This document shows, piece after piece, positions 58,442 to 64,000 of a stretch of DNA of 64,000 nucleotides (within the stretch, counting starts at the first letter, position 1; each line of letters begins with the position of its first letter). This DNA comes from Rhynchospora pubera. Its lineage: Eukaryota > Streptophyta > Magnoliopsida > Poales > Cyperaceae. The position numbers and the translations under genes were made by a program. Location of the stretch: contig CM051460.1 in assembly GCA_028095005.1 (NCBI GenBank), forward strand, positions 81,237,676 to 81,301,675. Direction: 5' to 3'. A model generated the notes under the pieces. The model saw nothing but the letters and a program-made list of their open reading frames with translations. It was not told where the DNA came from and searched no databases.

Positions 58442-59413
58442 ATGGCAAGCGAGAAGAAGCTGGAGTTGAAACTTCTGATAGAGAAGAAAACTCAGAAAGT
58501 GATATTCGCCGAAGTTGGCAAAGATGTGGTGGATCTCCTCTTCAGTCTTTTGTCGATGCCCATTGGGTCCGTTATTAAACTCCTAACCAAAGAAGCCATG
58601 GTTGGATGCCTCAGTGCAACATATAGTAGCCTGGAGCAACTCGATGATACCTATTTTCTCGGAACTGGAATCAAATCCAAACTTCTCAACCCCGACAGTT
58701 CCAACCTCGGTCCAACCAATCACTGGCTTCTTTCTGCACCTAGTGCTCCGGTCTTGGTAGGAAAGACATACTACAAGTGTTATCATCATGGCTATGTCAG
58801 CAGTGTGTATGGGTCTACTTGCCCATCATGCCAAGGGCAGATGACTTCGTCATTACAATCTGCTGACAAACGGGAACAAGGGTTTGTAAAAGGGGTCATG
58901 GTATACATTATAAAGGATGATCTATCAGTTGTGCCGATGTCAACAGCATCAACCATTTCTCTCGTCAACAAGTTGGGTATCAGGGACTTGAGTTGCATTG
59001 AAGAAAAAACAGTCTGCCTCGGCTCACAAGAGGTATCTATATCTATATATGCTGTTTTCCTTTGTCACTAGAATTATAGATGTGCGCTTGATCTGCACTT
59101 CAAAGAATTTATATATTTTCATTTCTTTAGATAAATTTGACCCCATGAATTAACGAATTTCACATGATTTATTTTATTATTATAAATTTTAAATAACATA
59201 AAATGATAACAAATGCAAATAAAAATACCACTCAATAAATGCTAATAAGGACTTTACATAGTTTCAACTTTTATTTAAAAGAGAACTTATCAAATACATT
59301 TTAACCAACGCTTGTGTATTCTTAATTTTCATTTGTCCAACAAGGGTTTAAAGCTAGTCAAAGCTTCACTACAATCGAAGACTGTGCTGACGGATGTTTT
59401 TCTGACGAAGTAG
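58442..59413 (+). CDS. DUF674 family protein, two exons
   Basis: Exons 58442-59032 and 59345-59413 join in frame (GT-AG) to give 219 residues. Hallmarks of the plant DUF674 family: KLELKLLIEKKTQKVIFAEVGKDVVDLLFSLLSMPIGSVI at the start, then YSSLEQLDDTYF, a CX2C-type segment (YYKCYHHGYVSS...CPSCQGQM), FVKGVMVYIIKDDLSVVPMS and, in exon 2, LKLVKASLQSKTVLTDVF. Many family members carry two such units and are about twice as long, so this is a single-unit form. The ATG at 58442 is preferred over 58424 because family members begin close to the KL.LLI motif. DUF674 genes often occur in clusters; only one is seen here. Biochemical function is unknown. Confidence 0.88.
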
Positions 59414-61179
59414 AATGTTGAATAGAAGGGAAGGGTTAAACAAAGCAATCATTTGACATATTGTGGAAGATAAATCTAGATTTTGTTTTTTTTTCTTTTT
59501 ATTTTCTAGTCTCATGTTTATCATATATCTGGTCTGCCAGTTCACTGGAAAGAACTTCTGAGAAAGAAAGATTTGGTAGGGACTTCTTTCTGTTTTTATG
59601 ATGCATAGCAGCAGAGCATTGGAAATTTCAAGTTCATTGAAAATGCATTGAGATCCTTTCAGTAAAGTACTGAGTAAAGTAAATCAAAAAGCATATCTTT
59701 TTAGGAAATAAACCTACACATCATGTTACCCCTAAAATATTAGGGGAAATGTAGAAAAAAAAAATCACGAGTTCAACTATTAAATTTGTTGATGCAGGGG
59801 TTCAACCCTGCCTGTTTTATCAGAAAAATTAAAGATAAATGGTCTAATGGACTTTGGGGAAGGTGTTAATTGCAGCAACCATAGTACGTACTTCATTCTT
59901 CTTTAGTAAAAACTTGGCAGAGGTGCCAAGGGACATGCTGCCAAGGGACTGGACTAATAAAACCTTCCCCAGCTGAGATAAAACCTTCTCTCATGATCGG
60001 AATAGCTAATAGGATATGCTTTTGAGTTTTGACTAATAAATATTCCGTCTTAGTGTGCTTTGGTGACAGTTGCATGATGAATAGAAGCATCTAGTGCAAC
60101 AAATGAAGCAGACAAGATATCCCTGTTGTCAAACAAAAAAAAATTAATTTTATGTAAAACCGACAGATAATTACAGCAGACAAATGAAGTTTGTTTCAGT
60201 TTGATGCACTGGTTTGATCCAGCACGAATTTAACTCATTAGCCTTACATTATGTGTTTTCTATTGTAAAAATAAAATCAGCTCCTATACAATTTAAATTC
60301 ACTAGTTACAAAACTATTAATTAAACAAAATAGATCACATCAATTGGGCATAAATCCATGTATAAATAATCCATTATTAATTTGTATACAGTACAACAAA
60401 AAATAAAAAAACGAAATTCAGATTCCTAATTCCACATCGTGTACCATATCCCAGGCTATTCACTTTGATTTCACAGAACTATAGCTGGGTTTTCAATTTA
60501 AGAATCCAATTTGACTAAAATAGAACAATTCTAGTTCAAGTTCATTCTAACCATAGCAATTCTTGCCTCAGTGGCCGAGTTTGTTAGGAGAAACAGAGAG
60601 AAACTAAAAAAAATAAAGTATAGGCTAAAATATTTGTTTACATTTCGCAGAGGAATTGATGGAGAAAGGCTTCTCTTCCGTCAGTGACGGCTTGAGGAAA
60701 GCTCAAACCTAGAGGAGACCGGAGACAGAACAGGACCCGGGGCTCTAGCAATGTAAGCTAGCCATGTGTAGAGAAGATGGGGCGAAGGTCCGGATGGTGG
60801 GGATATAGAGAAAGCGAGTAAACTAGCAGAGAGGGAGAAATAAGATAGAGAGAGAGAGCAATTCGGAAATGAGAGAGAGACGGGGAGAGAAAAACCTCCA
60901 TGATCGGGTTTTGAAGGAGACGCGAAATAGGACAGAGATGGAGGGGAAAATTTAACTCAGGTACTCTCCTCAGCGACTCCATCCAAGTCCTTCAATTCAA
61001 TCTGTGCACGAATCATTCAGCCAATCCGATGGTTAGAAACTGATGGCATGGACCATCTGGATGAAAAACATCATATAATCTCAACGGACAAATTTTCGCA
61101 AACTACACGAATATCGACGGACCTGACGTTAATCACAAAATATCCATCATCAATTGGACAACCCATATATGGTCTGCTG
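59414..61179. other. intergenic, possible upstream region of the last gene
   Basis: AT-rich to 60.6 kb, then a moderately GC-rich, GAGA-repeat-bearing stretch (60.78-60.90 kb) that could be a promoter or 5' UTR. A short inverted word, CTTGGCAGAGGTGCCAAG, lies at 59921-59938. No supported gene. Confidence 0.4.
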
Positions 61180-63872
61180 CTATGTAGCCTCCACAGAGGA
61201 TGTGGTTCCAAGACGCTCTATACCAAGAATTCGCCATCGCCGTCGTCGTCAGTGATTGAGCGTTGGAAATTACGGCCAGGTTAGACTGTTATTACTTATT
61301 AATAAAAAATTGATTATGTTCCATTGAGCTATTACTAACGATGATTCAGTTATTTCTGGTAACCCATTTTTATTTTTTATGAGTTGAATTTTATTATGTA
61401 TAACATCTTACCTGAAAATTAAATAGATCATGAAAGAAATAAGCAGCCGCTATATTAAATTTTGATTATTTACGACTCTTACTATGAATGAATTCATAAT
61501 AGATATGCCGTCTGACTTTTTAATGTTGGAAATAAATGTTTATAGACTAAGTAAATACTTCCAAAGATCAATCCAAACTATCAAAACAACTTTCTGACAT
61601 TTGACTCTTGGGATAGATCGGAGTCGAGCAATCTATACATGTTCATTGACCCGTTTATTCTAGTTCAGTATATTATGACTAAAGTTTAAAGCAAAATATT
61701 GAAATTGATATATATCATATCATGATATTCAATAGTGAACGTATAGCTTGCATGAGTTTGATTTCAACTATTCTCAATGACGAACATGAAAATTTATTTT
61801 AACGATTGTTAGTCGTCCTCGCTTAAAACATGTGTGGTGATAGTACACTCATATGATTACCTAACATGTTCAGATGAGACAAATAGTTATTATGTTCAGG
61901 TGATAGTACACGGATTGTGCTAAGCTAATATGCTGACGTGTACCAAGTTCTTCTCTTCTGAGGATTGCATTCTGTTTTAATTTGGACGTTATGTAATATA
62001 GTCTTACCAAATTTTACTGATGCTACCAAATTAATAATATTATGTTTAATTTATAGTATTGCAGCTTTGTTCCTTACCAGTTGTAATCCAACTTTTTTTT
62101 TCCCCCCTTACCAGGAAACATCCGTATTGCTTCTGACCGTGCCAGTAAGCTCAAGATGCTTCTCAGCTATGTTGATACTCTCATGTACTGGGTATTTTTG
62201 TCTCAAAGATTTTTTGTTAGTAGATTTAGTTCTGCTTACTTTTTGTAACCTTTTTTTAGAGTTTCAATTGTATGATGTGCTAATTCTGAAACAAAACGGC
62301 ATGGAAAACGCTGAGTTTGTTGCGTTAGAACAGTCTGAGCTATCAGCTATGTAGTTCATGTTACTGACTGGTATTTTCATAAAAAAAGGCTGGTAGTTGG
62401 TCCATCAGTTTTTTTTTTTTTTTGGGAACTAATAAATATATTGCAAGTGGTGAATCTAAACGTAAGGAAATTTGTGAGGAAAAATAAAATTATATATAAC
62501 TGAAATTTGTTCCTTCATTCTATTGAAAAAGGGCCCACATTATCTCCTTGGGATTTGTAACCAGAGGTACATATGTGGGAGGGGGGGGGGGGGGCGTGTT
62601 CAGAAGTTGGGCGTGTTGTAATTTGAGTTTTAATCAGACATATTTAACTCTTGAATTTCCAATTCGCTCTTTAATATTGTAAAATCGTCAAAGATATTGG
62701 TCCATTAGAGTTTTGTGATCGCCTAATGAAACACAGTGGTTCAAAAACTCCCAATTGGAGGTCAGAGGCAGCAAAGGGCTCTTCCCTTTCAACTCTTGCT
62801 TGGATAAAAAGTTTTGGTCTTTTCACTTTGTCAAAAATGTTTTATTGTGGCCATATAAGAACATTTTTTCTTTATTCAAAAAAAAATTAAGGCTCTTTTT
62901 AGCAATTAAAAAAAATAAGGTTCTTTTAACTAGGTTATTTTTTTGTAAAGCATGAATAGTCCATGATCGACTTATTGAATAATTAGCTCTCATTCAATTA
63001 AGATTATTCGTGCCATTTCATTTAACTAGGTTATTTTTTGTATGTAATGGTGTACAACAATGCCAAATACAACTATCAGCACATCATTTCTACCATCCTT
63101 TGGAATTTGTTCCTCCAAAATCATTAAATAAAACAACTAATTTGTTTGTTGGTGTTTCGCTAAATTGGAATCCCATAATATTGGAAAACCTATATTGAAT
63201 GAAGCATACACCTTAGTTTTGATGCTCTACGAGCCTATTTTGATGCACTAAAAACTATTCAATTTTTTGTCCAATTTTCTCTTTATAAGAACTATTGTCG
63301 TGCATTTATAATTTTCCCTATTAGTGCAAAGCAATACTATAAGTCTATAATGGTCTTTGTTTTCATTTATCTTTTTACATGATTATTGCTCTAATTTAAC
63401 TTTCGCTGAGGTTCCCCATGTGTGGAGTAGTAGCACAAAGAACAGTAAAAAGAGCTCGTGTTATTTTAGTATAATCGAGAAGAATAACATTTTGTGAGAA
63501 AAAAAAATTTAAACAACTAATGGTTAATTGGAAAAAACAAGGAAGCAGATGCTGACAATTTTTGTAATATCTTATTTAAAAATTTTACTATATCTAAAGT
63601 TATGACATTACTGTTTTAAAACAACTTAAAATTTACTGTGTGAGAATATTTGACACAATAATAATTTAAATTTCTCAGCATTTGACATAAACTTTTAGGG
63701 AAACACTATTGCGGAACTGTTCAGGAATATCAACAATTATCATTCACTTTAGAGAAGATTATTATTTACAAATCCTTTCCCCTCATTTCTTTTTTGTTTT
63801 TCATCTAAATTGCAGAGGTATACGGAGGTCTTCTCGCAGCATACCAAATGAACAAATACCGATCACCGTACA
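61180..63872 (+). other. Exon-like pieces of an unidentified gene
   Basis: Three segments look like exons. Around 61180-61278 the reading ends VIERWKLRPG at a CAG|GT-type donor. Around 62115-62192 an AG acceptor is followed in phase by NIRIASDRASKLKMLLSYVD + TLMYW and a GT. Around 63817-63871 the reading is VYGGLLAAYQMNKYRSPY between CAG and a strong GTAAGG donor. The first two join in frame; the third needs a different phase, so an exon may be missing or one call is wrong. I do not recognise the protein. The gene, if real, continues beyond the window. Confidence 0.35.
62581..62595. repeat. G-run
   Basis: A homopurine run (GAGGGGGG...) with about 13 consecutive G at 62582-62594. Confidence 0.8.
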
Positions 63873-64000
63873 GTAAGGATTTAGGCTAATAAGCTTCATT
63901 TTGTTTACCCTTCAATTGTTCAAATAAGTAATCTGATGTGCACTTAACGTGTCGTGTGCCTATGAATCATTCCCATATAGGAATGAAATGTTTCTTTTGA

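Noticed and set aside
60758..60982. 74-aa minus-strand ORF (MESLRRVPELNFPL...).
   Set aside because: Low-complexity Ser/Leu translation of a GAGA-type repeat; no supporting motif.

Overview
This is AT-rich nuclear DNA from a flowering plant, most likely a eudicot. The evidence is spliced genes with GT-AG introns, plant-specific families (WRKY, DUF674, a chloroplast DnaJ/ferredoxin-type protein), miR399 precursors and many plant transposon types. The species cannot be named from the sequence.

Layout. 0.4-2.3 kb holds the 3' half of a DnaJ C76-type gene. 3.5-4.0 kb holds a small conserved gene with a DUF1685-like C-terminus, and 5.7-6.6 kb a two-exon secreted cysteine-rich protein. 7.9-9.3 kb carries two hAT-type elements. 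9.95-26.5 kb is a nested insertion: a Mutator-like element (terminal inverted repeats, 9-bp target duplication) split by a 9.9-kb Ty1/copia retrotransposon. That copia element has 1759-bp LTRs and a 5-bp target duplication; its gag-pol frame is open except for two frameshifts in RNase H. 26.7-32.1 kb is a CACTA element with no visible transposase. It is built as two tandem units, each carrying one DUF4283-like ORF between arrays of palindromic subterminal repeats.

The most notable content is a dispersed miR399 cluster. Six hairpins lie at 32.4(-), 35.5(-), 35.7(-), 37.9(+), 54.9(-) and 56.4(+) kb, in five apparent transcription units. Each unit has a TATA box about 55-80 bp before the hairpin, and further upstream a GNATATNC element (P1BS, the binding site of the phosphate-starvation regulator PHR1). 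The 35.7(-)/37.9(+) and 54.9(-)/56.4(+) pairs look like an inverted duplication of one divergent pair. Two tandem hairpins carry a changed base at position 8 of the mature miRNA, with matching changes in the opposite arm of one.

Between the two halves of the cluster lie a complete five-exon Mpv17/PMP22 gene (39.2-43.0 kb, with a SINE in intron 1) and a complete three-exon group-IIe WRKY gene (46.9-48.1 kb). The order DnaJ - DUF1685-like - Mpv17 resembles Arabidopsis At2g42750-At2g42770, and miR399 beside WRKY65-like resembles At1g29265/At1g29280; both comparisons are from memory. From 44.8 to 54.3 kb the DNA is packed with Tourist-like, hAT and Mutator-type MITEs. 58.4-59.4 kb holds a DUF674 gene. 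The last 3 kb contains exon-like pieces of a gene I cannot identify.
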